Both the position numbers and the translations under genes were made by a program. Below, piece by piece: positions 1 to 6,526 of a stretch of 12,797 nt of DNA. Position 1 is the stretch's first letter; each line of letters starts with the position of its first letter. A model generated the notes under the pieces. It was not told the DNA's origin. It was given only the letters and a program-made list of their open reading frames with translations, and did not search any database. Origin of the DNA: an uncultured Candidatus Saccharibacteria bacterium (GTDB lineage: Bacteria > Patescibacteriota > Saccharimonadia > Saccharimonadales > Saccharimonadaceae); contig CAPHDI010000021.1 of the NCBI GenBank assembly GCA_948623715.1, forward strand, positions 1-12,797, given 5' to 3'.

Positions 1-666
1 TATGCTGTTTGGCGCACGAAGTGGTATACGATCAACACTATGCAACAGATGACCAACTCAATTTGCAGCAGCGCTCCGACCGGCACAACTGGTGCCCTCA
101 CTGATACCCGTGATGGCAGTGTCTATACCGTTATGAAAGCATCTGACAATAAGTGCTGGATGACACAGAATTTGAGAATAGTCAACAAGGCTATCACTTC
201 GAATGATTCTACGGTGAGTAATAGCTGGACGATCCCTGCATCAAGTCCGAGCGGTTTTTCTGATAATACCGCTTCGAATGTTTACTATAGTGGCAATACA
301 ACCTATGGCTCATACTATACATGGTGCGCAGCAACAGCGGGGACCTGTAACGGAAGTTATAGTATCTGCTCGAAAGGGTGGAGGTTGCCTAATTATACTG
401 AGCTTAACGCTTTAGCTCAAAAGGGTTATACTTGGGGCAAGGTTGATGGCTTTAACGGTCAGACAATAGCGGGTATGTTTTTCCCGGCCGCAGGGGTTTA
501 TCACTTTAGCGAATTGCTGTATGCTAATTCAAACGGGGTATATTGGTCCAGCACTGTTTATGGAGGTACTGATGCATATACTCTAGGGCTTGGTGCAGAT
601 GGCGTAGTTCAAAGTGATCATAGCTATAGGCGACGAGGATTGTCTGTGCGGTGTGTGGCGCAGTAA
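1..666 (+). CDS. FISUMP-domain surface protein, 5' partial
   Basis: The reading frame is open from base 1 and ends with TAA at 664-666. The first in-frame ATG (base 40) is probably internal, because the residues before it (YAVWRTKWYTINT) read as normal protein. The visible 221 residues match the Fibrobacter succinogenes major paralogous (FISUMP) domain: a DTRDGSVYTVMKASDNKCWM block followed by TQNLRI, then a YYTWCAA segment, an ICSKGWRLPN block, an FFPAAG stretch, a YWSST motif and a terminal SVRCVAQ. Paired cysteines suggest disulfides and an extracellular location; any signal peptide lies outside the window. In Saccharibacteria such proteins are large, secreted and multicopy, but their function is not established; adhesion to a host cell is only a guess. 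It converges on the YolD gene with 12 bp between them and no visible terminator. Confidence 0.85.
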   Translation, partial: YAVWRTKWYTINTMQQMTNSICSSAPTGTTGALTDTRDGSVYTVMKASDNKCWMTQNLRIVNKAITSNDSTVSNSWTIPASSPSGFSDNTASNVYYSGNTTYGSYYTWCAATAGTCNGSYSICSKGWRLPNYTELNALAQKGYTWGKVDGFNGQTIAGMFFPAAGVYHFSELLYANSNGVYWSSTVYGGTDAYTLGLGADGVVQSDHSYRRRGLSVRCVAQ

Positions 667-678
667 TATTAAATAAAT

Positions 679-981
679 CTATTCAGTAAAATCATCGTCA
701 TAAAAGTCGTCGATGTCTTCGAAAATGATTTCATGCTCAGTATAGACGGAATCGGCTTCGGCGTCGTCGACGACATCTTGATAGCCGCTGAGGGCGGAAA
801 AAGGCATGAATTGGCTGGCGCGCGTTTTCGGGTCGAGCGGAGGATGATTTGGTGGTAAGGGTGGTCGCTCGAGATCGATGATGTCGGCGTAATTGGCGAG
901 AGATTTCGGGACAGGAGGAAAAACTGGGATGCGTGAATCGGAGCTGGAGGCGCCGGCAAGCTGAGCTGAATTGCTGCTCAT
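679..981 (-). CDS. YolD-like protein, partner of Y-family polymerase
   Basis: A 100-residue protein. Residues 31-76 carry the YolD-like signature: YADIIDLERP, a proline-rich link (PLPPNHPPLDP), then RASQFMPFSALSGYQD. Firmicute YolD-like proteins show the same order (YxDIIxLP, RAxQFxPFxALxGY) and are usually encoded beside a UvrX/UmuC-like polymerase. The same is true here: this gene starts 13 bp downstream of the polymerase stop codon, so the two are probably co-transcribed. The start ATG at 981 follows AGGAG with a 6-nt spacer. The first 30 residues are Ser/Ala/Pro-rich and probably disordered; the tail (from residue 72) is very acidic. YolD proteins are thought to act with error-prone polymerases in a UmuD-like accessory role, but the biochemical role is poorly known. 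Confidence 0.82.
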   Translation of the reverse strand: MSSNSAQLAGASSSDSRIPVFPPVPKSLANYADIIDLERPPLPPNHPPLDPKTRASQFMPFSALSGYQDVVDDAEADSVYTEHEIIFEDIDDFYDDDFTE

Positions 982-994
982 AGCAATCTCCTAT

Positions 995-2479
995 TCATGC
1001 GCGATGCCCTCCGATTTGGGAGTTACGGGAAATGCCAGTGGCACCGGATTCAAAATTTGTACCGCGGAGGATGGCATTCTTGCCGTACTTCTCGCGAATG
1101 GCAAGGATGGCAGACTGGAGATTATGGTTAGACTGTTCATGCTGAAGCTGTTGATCGGGTTCCTGATAATTATTAAATAAGTCAGTTTGGATGAGAGTTG
1201 GAGTTTTGTTTGCGGGGGCGGGCTCTGGTAATAAGTTGGCGACGCAGAGAGTGACTTTGCGGACGGAAAAGTCGGGACAGACATATTGATCGTAGAGTTC
1301 GAGGAAGCCGCGGCGGATCTGTGCGAGATCGTCAGTAGGATGGTCGAGGCGCCAGGTGCCGTGAGCGGATTTAGGCTTAGATCGGCCGTGGCGATCACGA
1401 GTAATCTTAATATCGGGATGAAGTCGAGTTTTACTCATGCTGGTAACGTCATAGGAAATGTGAAGGATAAGATGGTCGGTAAGATAGTGCTTGTAGAGCA
1501 TTTGATGGGTGATGTTTTCGGACATTTCGTCGACGATGACACGGGCTTCGTCGAAGCTATATGGACGAGAGAGGACTTGTCCGGAACTGAGGCTTTTGCT
1601 GGAAGGTTGGTATTTTTTCACGTCGGGAATAGTAGTTAATTCTCTGCCCCAAGCATGATCGATGAGTAACTCGGCGTTGATGCCGAAAAGTTTATACAAT
1701 AGTTCGCTATTGTCGATAGAACAACGTGCGACGTCGCCCATAGTGTACATGAAATGTGAGCGGAGTTTGCGAGCGTAGCCGGGGCCGATGCGCCAAAAAT
1801 CGGTGATGGGTTGATGTGCCCAGAGTTGAGTACGGTAGGTATGTTCGTCGAGCTCGGCGATACGGACACCGGCGGAGTTGGGGGCGGAATGTTTCGCGAG
1901 GATATCCATGGCGACTTTTGCGAGATACATATTCGTGCCGATGCCAGTAGTAGCGGTGATGCCGGTGTTTTGATGAACGGTGGTGATAAGTTTAGTGGCA
2001 AGTGCGTTGGCGGAGAGTTTGTACATTTTTAGATAACTGGTGAGATCGCAGAAGATCTCGTCGATTGAGTAGGCGTAGATATCTTCGGGAGCGACGAATT
2101 GAAGGTAAGTGCGGTAAATTTCTTTGCTGTAGTTAATGTAGTAGCTCATGCGGGGTTTGGCGATAATATAGTCGAGAGCGTATTCCGGATGGTTTGCGAG
2201 GGTGTGAGCGTCAGAAGATTTGCCGGTAAAAGTATGATTCGGAGCGTGACGACGACGTTCGTAATTAATACTACGGACTTTTTCGATAACTTCAAAAAGG
2301 CGAGCGCGGCCGGGGAGTCCGTAAGATTTGAGCGAGGGTGAGATAGCGAGGCAAATGGTCTTCTCGGTGCGGCTGGCGTCTGCGACGACGAGATGAGTGT
2401 TCAGCGGGTCGAGACCACGAGCAGCGCATTCGACAGAGGCATAGAAAGATTTTAGGTCGATTGCGGCGAAGGTTGACAT
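995..2479 (-). CDS. Y-family translesion DNA polymerase (UvrX/UmuC-like)
   Basis: A 494-residue Y-family polymerase expected to copy damaged DNA with low fidelity. The N-terminal block has D8, the putative steric gate Y13 and E17 (AIDLKSFYASVE); the palm has YSIDEIF with catalytic D140 and E141. Residues 179-196 hold GIGTNMYLAKVAMDILAK, and 229-252 form the helix-hairpin-helix region (WRIGPGYARKLR). QTDLF at 431-435 fits a beta-clamp-binding motif. The C-terminus ends in a NSQIGGHRA block seen in UvrX/YqjW-type proteins rather than in DinB. There is no Shine-Dalgarno sequence before the ATG; the gene has a leaderless-type promoter. The stop is TGA, and the YolD gene follows directly. I am confident in the family; whether UvrX or UmuC is the better name is open. 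Confidence 0.93.
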   Translation of the reverse strand: MSTFAAIDLKSFYASVECAARGLDPLNTHLVVADASRTEKTICLAISPSLKSYGLPGRARLFEVIEKVRSINYERRRHAPNHTFTGKSSDAHTLANHPEYALDYIIAKPRMSYYINYSKEIYRTYLQFVAPEDIYAYSIDEIFCDLTSYLKMYKLSANALATKLITTVHQNTGITATTGIGTNMYLAKVAMDILAKHSAPNSAGVRIAELDEHTYRTQLWAHQPITDFWRIGPGYARKLRSHFMYTMGDVARCSIDNSELLYKLFGINAELLIDHAWGRELTTIPDVKKYQPSSKSLSSGQVLSRPYSFDEARVIVDEMSENITHQMLYKHYLTDHLILHISYDVTSMSKTRLHPDIKITRDRHGRSKPKSAHGTWRLDHPTDDLAQIRRGFLELYDQYVCPDFSVRKVTLCVANLLPEPAPANKTPTLIQTDLFNNYQEPDQQLQHEQSNHNLQSAILAIREKYGKNAILRGTNFESGATGISRNSQIGGHRA

Positions 2480-2494
2480 AGATATATTATAACA
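2480..2494 (-). promoter_or_regulatory. Leaderless extended -10 promoter of the Y-family polymerase
   Basis: On the minus strand, TGTTATAAT (TG at 2494-2493, TATAAT at 2491-2486) is followed by exactly 6 nt and then the ATG at 2479. Transcription would start at or next to the ATG, so the mRNA should be leaderless, consistent with the absence of a Shine-Dalgarno sequence. No good -35 is seen at 16-18 nt; the terminator hairpin of the upstream gene occupies that place. Confidence 0.72.
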
Positions 2495-2521
2495 AAAAGA
2501 CCAGCGCGTGCTGGTCTTTTT
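2494..2521 (-). terminator. Rho-independent terminator after the 2533-3330 gene
   Basis: A perfect 12-bp inverted repeat (AAAAAGACCAGC, loop GCGT, GCTGGTCTTTTT) lies just past the stop of the minus-strand gene ending at 2533. Read on the minus strand, the right arm ends in a T run. The hairpin also has a T run on the plus strand, so it could work both ways. It abuts the TG of the polymerase promoter. Confidence 0.85.
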
Positions 2522-2532
2522 TAGGGGTGAAG

Positions 2533-3330
2533 TTATTTATTGAATTTGAGGGACTTAAGGACAAATTCGCTAACTTTAGCCCAGCGGTCGTAGTCAGTAG
2601 TCTTGTAGCTGAATTGGACGGTGACGAGCTTCTCATTCTGCGAGAAGAAGAGGAGAGCGATATTCCGCTTGACATTATCAACTTCGTTTGAGAATTCGAG
2701 GACGCCAATATTGTAATCACCATTTTGGTAGAAGTTAGTCTTAGTAGTCTCGCCAGCGAGTTCAAGCGCGTACTTCATGGATTCGAGCTGTTTCTCGATC
2801 TGGTCATTAGACATAGCTTCAGTGCCAGTGTCGATCATCATGAGGGCGGACTTATCTTCGCTAGTGTAGACAGTAGAATACTTCGTATCGACGTCTTCTT
2901 TGTACTCGTTTTTAATTTCTTCGGCAGTCATAGTCTTGAATGAGGTCGGAACTTTCAGACGGAAGCCGCCATCATTGAAGTCGCGATATTCGGTAGTGAT
3001 TTGTTCGCCGCTGTCGGTCTTGACGACGAGGGAGTTTTCGTTTTTGTTATTGATACCATTGACGATCGCGATGATGGCGATGACGACGAGCGCAATGGCG
3101 GCAATTACGCCGATAATGCAGGCAATAGCGCGACCGATGCCGCCCTGCTTCTTGGCTTCATGTTTAGCGGTCTTAGTTGTTTTAGTGCTGGTAGACTTAG
3201 TAGTTGTTTTTGGTGCGGGCTTGGTCGCAGGCTTCTTAGCGGGGACGGTCTTGGTCTTGCCGGTTGAAGTTTTTACAGTTTTCGTAGCTTTAGGAGCCAC
3301 CTTCGCAGTTTGTGCTTTTTTAGTTGCCAC
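2533..3330 (-). CDS. Membrane-anchored protein with Lys-rich cytoplasmic tail, unknown function
   Basis: A 265-residue protein. Residues 1-63 are low-complexity Lys/Thr/Ala/Pro (PAKKPATKPAPKTTTK-like) and strongly basic. One hydrophobic helix spans about 68-91, and residues 93-265 form a soluble domain that should lie outside the membrane, since the basic tail predicts N-in topology. The soluble part opens with a FNDGGFRLKVP strand and ends in FSYKTTDYDRWAKVSEFVLKSL, a layout reminiscent of the PsbP/DcrB-like lipoprotein fold; this is only a guess from strand pattern. The start is GTG at 3330, supported by AAGGAG 6-7 nt upstream. The basic tail could touch DNA, RNA or the inner membrane face. 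It has its own promoter and terminator, so it appears to be a single-gene unit. Confidence 0.8.
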   Translation of the reverse strand: MATKKAQTAKVAPKATKTVKTSTGKTKTVPAKKPATKPAPKTTTKSTSTKTTKTAKHEAKKQGGIGRAIACIIGVIAAIALVVIAIIAIVNGINNKNENSLVVKTDSGEQITTEYRDFNDGGFRLKVPTSFKTMTAEEIKNEYKEDVDTKYSTVYTSEDKSALMMIDTGTEAMSNDQIEKQLESMKYALELAGETTKTNFYQNGDYNIGVLEFSNEVDNVKRNIALLFFSQNEKLVTVQFSYKTTDYDRWAKVSEFVLKSLKFNK

Positions 3331-3342
3331 AACTTTCTCCTT

Positions 3343-3369
3343 TGTATAATTAACTAATTTTATTATACA
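3343..3369 (-). promoter_or_regulatory. Promoter of the 2533-3330 gene inside an 8-bp inverted repeat
   Basis: Minus-strand TATAAT lies at 3367-3362, with TCCACA (4 of 6 matches to TTGACA) 17 nt upstream. The predicted leader is about 25 nt and contains the Shine-Dalgarno sequence. TGTATAAT (3343-3350) and ATTATACA (3362-3369) form a perfect 8-bp inverted repeat with an 11-nt spacer, spanning the -10 box and start site. It could be an operator or simply two opposed AT-rich -10-like boxes. Confidence 0.5.
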
Positions 3370-3397
3370 TCATGCTTATGGTTTTGTGGAGGAGATT

Positions 3398-4624
3398 TTA
3401 TTTTTTGCGATAAGTTTTGAGAATTTCGCCGAGAGTGAGGCGGGTGCCGTAATTAAGGATTGCGTCAGAATAGATTTTGATAGCGATGCGGGAAATGATG
3501 AAAATTGTAACAAGTAAGACGAGGATAGAAATAATGATTTCTAATGGTGTAGCTAATCCCATCATCATACGAATCGGCATACAGAAAGGCGACGAAATTG
3601 GGAAGATAGCGGCGAAACTATTGAGGCCACTAGTCGGATCAGTAAGAGTGAAGTAGGCGAGATAAAAGCCGACGAGTGTAAGGAGGGCGACGGGTGTATT
3701 TGCGGCTTGGATATCTTCTGGTTTACTAATGGTTGCGCCAGTGAGGGCGTAGTCGAAAGCATACATAAAGTAGCCGAGGATAAAGTAAATAAGTGTGACG
3801 AGTCCGAGAAAGGGCGTAATATTGGAGAGGTCGAGCATGCTGGCGATTAGTGCGTGGTCGAGGAAGAGGTTGGCGCTGATGATGGCAGTGCCAACGATGA
3901 GCAACATTTGGAAAAGTCCGACTAGACCGATGCCGATGGTCTTGCCGAGGATAATGTTGCGTGGGCTAGTGGAAGTAACGAGGGTTTCGATGATTTTGGA
4001 GGTTTTCTCGACGGTGATGGAGCTGGAAACTTGGTAGGCGCAGAAATAAATTGCATAGAATAGTACGATTGACATAAGCATCATCACGAAAATATTGCCG
4101 CTGATTTCTTGTTCTTCGATTTGCTCGGGAGCGACCGTGAAGTCGGGAATGAGACTTTGCGCTTCGGTAGGAGTGAGGCCGAGTTTCTGGGCTTGGACAT
4201 TAGTATAAAGTAGACTAAGCGCGGTAGAGAGGTCTTCAGGAATGTTGCTGGCGGTAGCGACATTTTTAACGACATAGCGGAAAGTTGGAGCGGAGTCGGT
4301 AGGTTCGATGATGATGGCGGAGGAGATTTCGCCGTTGTTGATTTTGTCTCGAATCGAGTCGAAGTTATCATTGCCGAGTTCGACTTTTACGCTGAGATTT
4401 TCGATGGAATTAAGAGAATTAAGTTGATTATCGAAGACTTGATCTTGGTCGACGAGTAAAATTGTGTCGTTAAAGCCTTCACCGCCCGTGACGGAGTTGA
4501 GTATATTAGGAATGTTAAAGCCGATTACGATGAGTACTAAAATGATTAGCGTGGAGATACGGAAAGATTTCCTCTTCAGCATATCTTTCATGGTGAATTT
4601 AGCGACAGTGATGATGTCTTTCAT
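3398..4624 (-). CDS. ABC-2 type permease, NatB-like
   Basis: A 408-residue permease when started at the ATG at 4624. The longer possible start at 4717 would overlap the upstream ATPase by 92 bp and add a non-homologous-looking tail, while 4624 has an AAAAGAGG ribosome site and sits 1 nt after the ATPase stop. The layout is NatB/YhaP type: TM1 at about 24-37, an extracytoplasmic domain at about 45-175, then five or so TM segments (178-199, 230-254, 270-291, 310-327, 361-383). Family motifs include EKTSKIIETLVTSTSP (206-221) followed by GKTIGIGLVGLFQ, and FPISSPFCMPIR (341-352). It should form an exporter with the ATPase encoded just before it. Known NatAB exports sodium; relatives export peptides or other compounds, so the substrate here is unknown. 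Confidence 0.9.
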   Translation of the reverse strand: MKDIITVAKFTMKDMLKRKSFRISTLIILVLIVIGFNIPNILNSVTGGEGFNDTILLVDQDQVFDNQLNSLNSIENLSVKVELGNDNFDSIRDKINNGEISSAIIIEPTDSAPTFRYVVKNVATASNIPEDLSTALSLLYTNVQAQKLGLTPTEAQSLIPDFTVAPEQIEEQEISGNIFVMMLMSIVLFYAIYFCAYQVSSSITVEKTSKIIETLVTSTSPRNIILGKTIGIGLVGLFQMLLIVGTAIISANLFLDHALIASMLDLSNITPFLGLVTLIYFILGYFMYAFDYALTGATISKPEDIQAANTPVALLTLVGFYLAYFTLTDPTSGLNSFAAIFPISSPFCMPIRMMMGLATPLEIIISILVLLVTIFIISRIAIKIYSDAILNYGTRLTLGEILKTYRKK

Positions 4625-4625
4625 G

Positions 4626-5579
4626 CTAAGCCTCTTTTCTGGAGTTAGTTTGGTGTTTGGTAGAGTTTGCGGAGGTTTCGATATTCTTTGCGCCAACTTT
4701 TTCGATGAAGATGTCATTGAGGGTTGGCTTCATGATTTCAAACTTATTGACAATGACTTTTGCGGCAACTAAATCGCTTAATAAGTCGTGCGCTTGTTGT
4801 TCGTTGGAAATCTTGATAGTGTATTGGAAGTTTTTCTCGTTTTCGATTTTGAGCTTTGCGGAGTTAATAAACTTTGTGATATCGCGATCGGTTTCGACTT
4901 GGACACGGGTGGCGGGATAAGTGGATTTAATGTCTTTGAGATTCCCTTGTAGGACGGTCTTGCCACGGTTGAGAATAAGGATGTCTTTACAGAATTCCTC
5001 GATGACGGACATTTGGTGCGCAGACATAATAATATATTTACCGTTGCGAACGAGCTCGATAATAACGTCACGAATAATATCGGTATTGACGGGATCGAGG
5101 CCACTAAACGGTTCGTCGAGGACGACAAGGTCAGGATCGTGGAGGATGGCGGTGATGAATTGGATTTTTTGCTGATTGCCTTTGGAAAGTTTCTCGGCAG
5201 GCATATCAAGATATTCGGTAACTTTAAGTTTCTTCGCCCAGCGGTTGATGGCACGGTTAGTGGACTCGGCGTCCATGCCTTTAAGCTCGGCGAAGTAGGA
5301 AAGTTGCTCGCGAATTTTGACTTTCGGGTAGACGCCGCGCTCTTCGGGCAGATAGCCGAAGTTGACAGTCTCGCGAGAGACGGGATTCCCCTGCCAAGTA
5401 ATTTCGCCGCTATCCTTCGTAATAATACCGAGGAGCATGCGAATCGTAGTGGTCTTGCCGGCGCCATTAGTACCGAGGAGCCCATAGACGCCAGGCTGAT
5501 CAAGGGTGAAAGAGATTTTATCGACGACCTTTTTCTGGCCGAAAGTTTTGGAAACATTGTTTAATACTAATCCAGACAT
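4626..5579 (-). CDS. ABC transporter ATPase, NatA-like
   Basis: A 317-residue ATPase. Walker A GTNGAGKT is at 36-43, the signature LSKGNQQK at 131-138, Walker B LVVLDEP at 151-157 with catalytic E156, and the switch histidine is H188. YLPEERGVYPKVKIREQL (77-94) is typical of NatA-type ATPases. A C-terminal region of about 100 residues (from about 220) follows the core, ending in a Ser/Thr/Asn/Lys-rich tail. It powers the permease encoded 1 nt downstream. Its own ribosome site is weak (AGGA about 10 nt from the ATG), and a 16-codon ORF with a much better site overlaps its start, suggesting translational coupling. Confidence 0.93.
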   Translation of the reverse strand: MSGLVLNNVSKTFGQKKVVDKISFTLDQPGVYGLLGTNGAGKTTTIRMLLGIITKDSGEITWQGNPVSRETVNFGYLPEERGVYPKVKIREQLSYFAELKGMDAESTNRAINRWAKKLKVTEYLDMPAEKLSKGNQQKIQFITAILHDPDLVVLDEPFSGLDPVNTDIIRDVIIELVRNGKYIIMSAHQMSVIEEFCKDILILNRGKTVLQGNLKDIKSTYPATRVQVETDRDITKFINSAKLKIENEKNFQYTIKISNEQQAHDLLSDLVAAKVIVNKFEIMKPTLNDIFIEKVGAKNIETSANSTKHQTNSRKEA

Positions 5580-5617
5580 GGCTTGAGGTTCCTATGATTA
5601 TTTTCTATTGTTGGCAT
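5567..5617 (-). CDS. Putative 16-residue leader peptide overlapping the NatA-like start
   Basis: ATG at 5617 is preceded by AAAGGAG with a 4-nt spacer, the clearest ribosome site in this leader. It encodes MPTIENNHRNLKPCLD and stops at TAG (5569-5567), 8 nt past the ATPase ATG in another frame. Ribosomes ending here could reinitiate on the ATPase gene. It could also be a chance ORF whose Shine-Dalgarno sequence is fortuitous. No hairpin or attenuator is obvious. Confidence 0.45.
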   Translation of the reverse strand: MPTIENNHRNLKPCLD

Positions 5618-5642
5618 ATGACTCCTTTGCAAATTTGTTTTA

Positions 5643-5651
5643 ATTATACCA
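5643..5651 (-). promoter_or_regulatory. Extended -10 promoter of the leader ORF and NatAB-like operon
   Basis: Minus-strand TGGTATAAT: TG at 5651-5650, TATAAT at 5648-5643. The predicted start is near 5636, giving a leader of about 20 nt before the 16-codon ORF. No consensus -35 lies 17 nt upstream. A C9 run on this strand (5661-5653) fills part of the spacer, and TTGCAC lies only 12 nt upstream of the -10. Confidence 0.65.
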
Positions 5652-5652
5652 C

Positions 5653-5661
5653 GGGGGGGGG
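5653..5661. repeat. G9 homopolymer in a promoter spacer
   Basis: Nine consecutive G on the plus strand (C on the transcribed minus strand) sit in an otherwise AT-rich intergenic stretch, immediately upstream of the extended -10 box. Such tracts are prone to slippage and also to sequencing error. Confidence 0.9.
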
Positions 5662-5683
5662 TGCAAATTACAAGAAGAAAGTT

Positions 5684-6505
5684 TTAGTCGACATTGACGC
5701 CTTTTTTGAGTAATTTATCATTCGCAACGTAAGTCGCACCGATCAAGATGACATAGAAAAGGCTAATTCCGGAAAGGAGTTCAGACGGGTCGGCCTGGAA
5801 AGTAACGTCTGAGTGAGGGGCGCCCTGTTTGTCGAAGTAGATTTCGCCGTATTCGTTGGTCTTGCCGCGAAGCAGTAAGTCTACGGAATGATTAAAATGT
5901 CCCCAGATAAAGGTACAAGCGATGATGATCATGCCGCCGAGGAGGTATATGCCGAATCCTGATAATACGGATAGTAAATGGCGGCGATTGTTAGCGCGGT
6001 GTCCGAGAAGAATCCCCGTGAAGCCAACTTGAAGAATGAAGACTACTTGTAGGAAGATTGCTAGGATTAGGATGATGGCAATTTTCCAGAAGGCGGCAAT
6101 GTCAGTGACGCCGATATGGCGGTAAAAATCGTCTGACCAGAACATGATAGCGAGAGCGAGAATGAAACTGAGCAAGGTGGTAGCGACGATAATAATACTA
6201 GTTAGAAACTTGGAAGCCCAGAGCGTACGTTTGGATACTGGTAGAGTGTGCGTGAGATAAGATTCGTCGCCGTATAAACTTTGACGGAAACGGACCCAGG
6301 TGCGAATACTACCATTAACTAGTGCGCCGAATGAGAATCCGAACGCAGCGCCTTGTGCGAATTCGTGGAGAAATTTCCACCAAAATGAAGTAGTCTCAAA
6401 ATTAGTCAGCCGTGCGATGATTGCACAGCAGAAGATAATAATGTAGAAAATGATGAGCTGCTTGTAGATGTATTTTAGATCGTATTTGATGAGAGATTTT
6501 AGCAT
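5684..6505 (-). CDS. ABC-2 type permease of the GntR-linked exporter
   Basis: A 273-residue membrane protein with about six TM segments (17-34, 48-66, 100-122, 141-167, 178-200, 244-262) and a polar stretch at 205-240. The block YGDESYLTHTLPVSKRTLWASK (78-99, two residues over a short motif: key residues G79, D80, E81, Y83, T85, T87, P89) is characteristic of the Firmicute YtrC/bacitracin-type ABC-2 permeases. It is the last gene of the GntR-ATPase-permease operon; its ATG follows an AAAGGG site and lies 21 nt after the ATPase stop. It should form the membrane channel for that ATPase. The substrate is unknown; relatives respond to cell-wall antibiotics or export peptides. No terminator follows, so readthrough into the next operon is possible. 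Confidence 0.85.
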   Translation of the reverse strand: MLKSLIKYDLKYIYKQLIIFYIIIFCCAIIARLTNFETTSFWWKFLHEFAQGAAFGFSFGALVNGSIRTWVRFRQSLYGDESYLTHTLPVSKRTLWASKFLTSIIIVATTLLSFILALAIMFWSDDFYRHIGVTDIAAFWKIAIILILAIFLQVVFILQVGFTGILLGHRANNRRHLLSVLSGFGIYLLGGMIIIACTFIWGHFNHSVDLLLRGKTNEYGEIYFDKQGAPHSDVTFQADPSELLSGISLFYVILIGATYVANDKLLKKGVNVD

Positions 6506-6526
6506 GATTCCCTTTCTAAGTTGGAA

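Noticed and set aside
995..997. UGA recoded as glycine, as in some CPR lineages
   Set aside because: The TGA ending the polymerase gene is followed at once by a ribosome site and the YolD start; no gene needs UGA as sense.
2494..2521. SOS/LexA box before the Y-family polymerase
   Set aside because: The palindrome GACCAGC-GCGT-GCTGGTC does not match the known LexA consensus of E. coli or Firmicutes, and works as a terminator hairpin; kept only as a possible operator.
4625..4717. Longer N-terminus for the NatB-like permease starting at 4717
   Set aside because: It would overlap the ATPase by about 92 bp; the ATG at 4624 has a good ribosome site and fits the family start before TM1.
5013..5564. 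Plus-strand ORF antisense to the NatA-like gene
   Set aside because: Mirror of the ATPase codons; no ribosome site and no recognisable domain.
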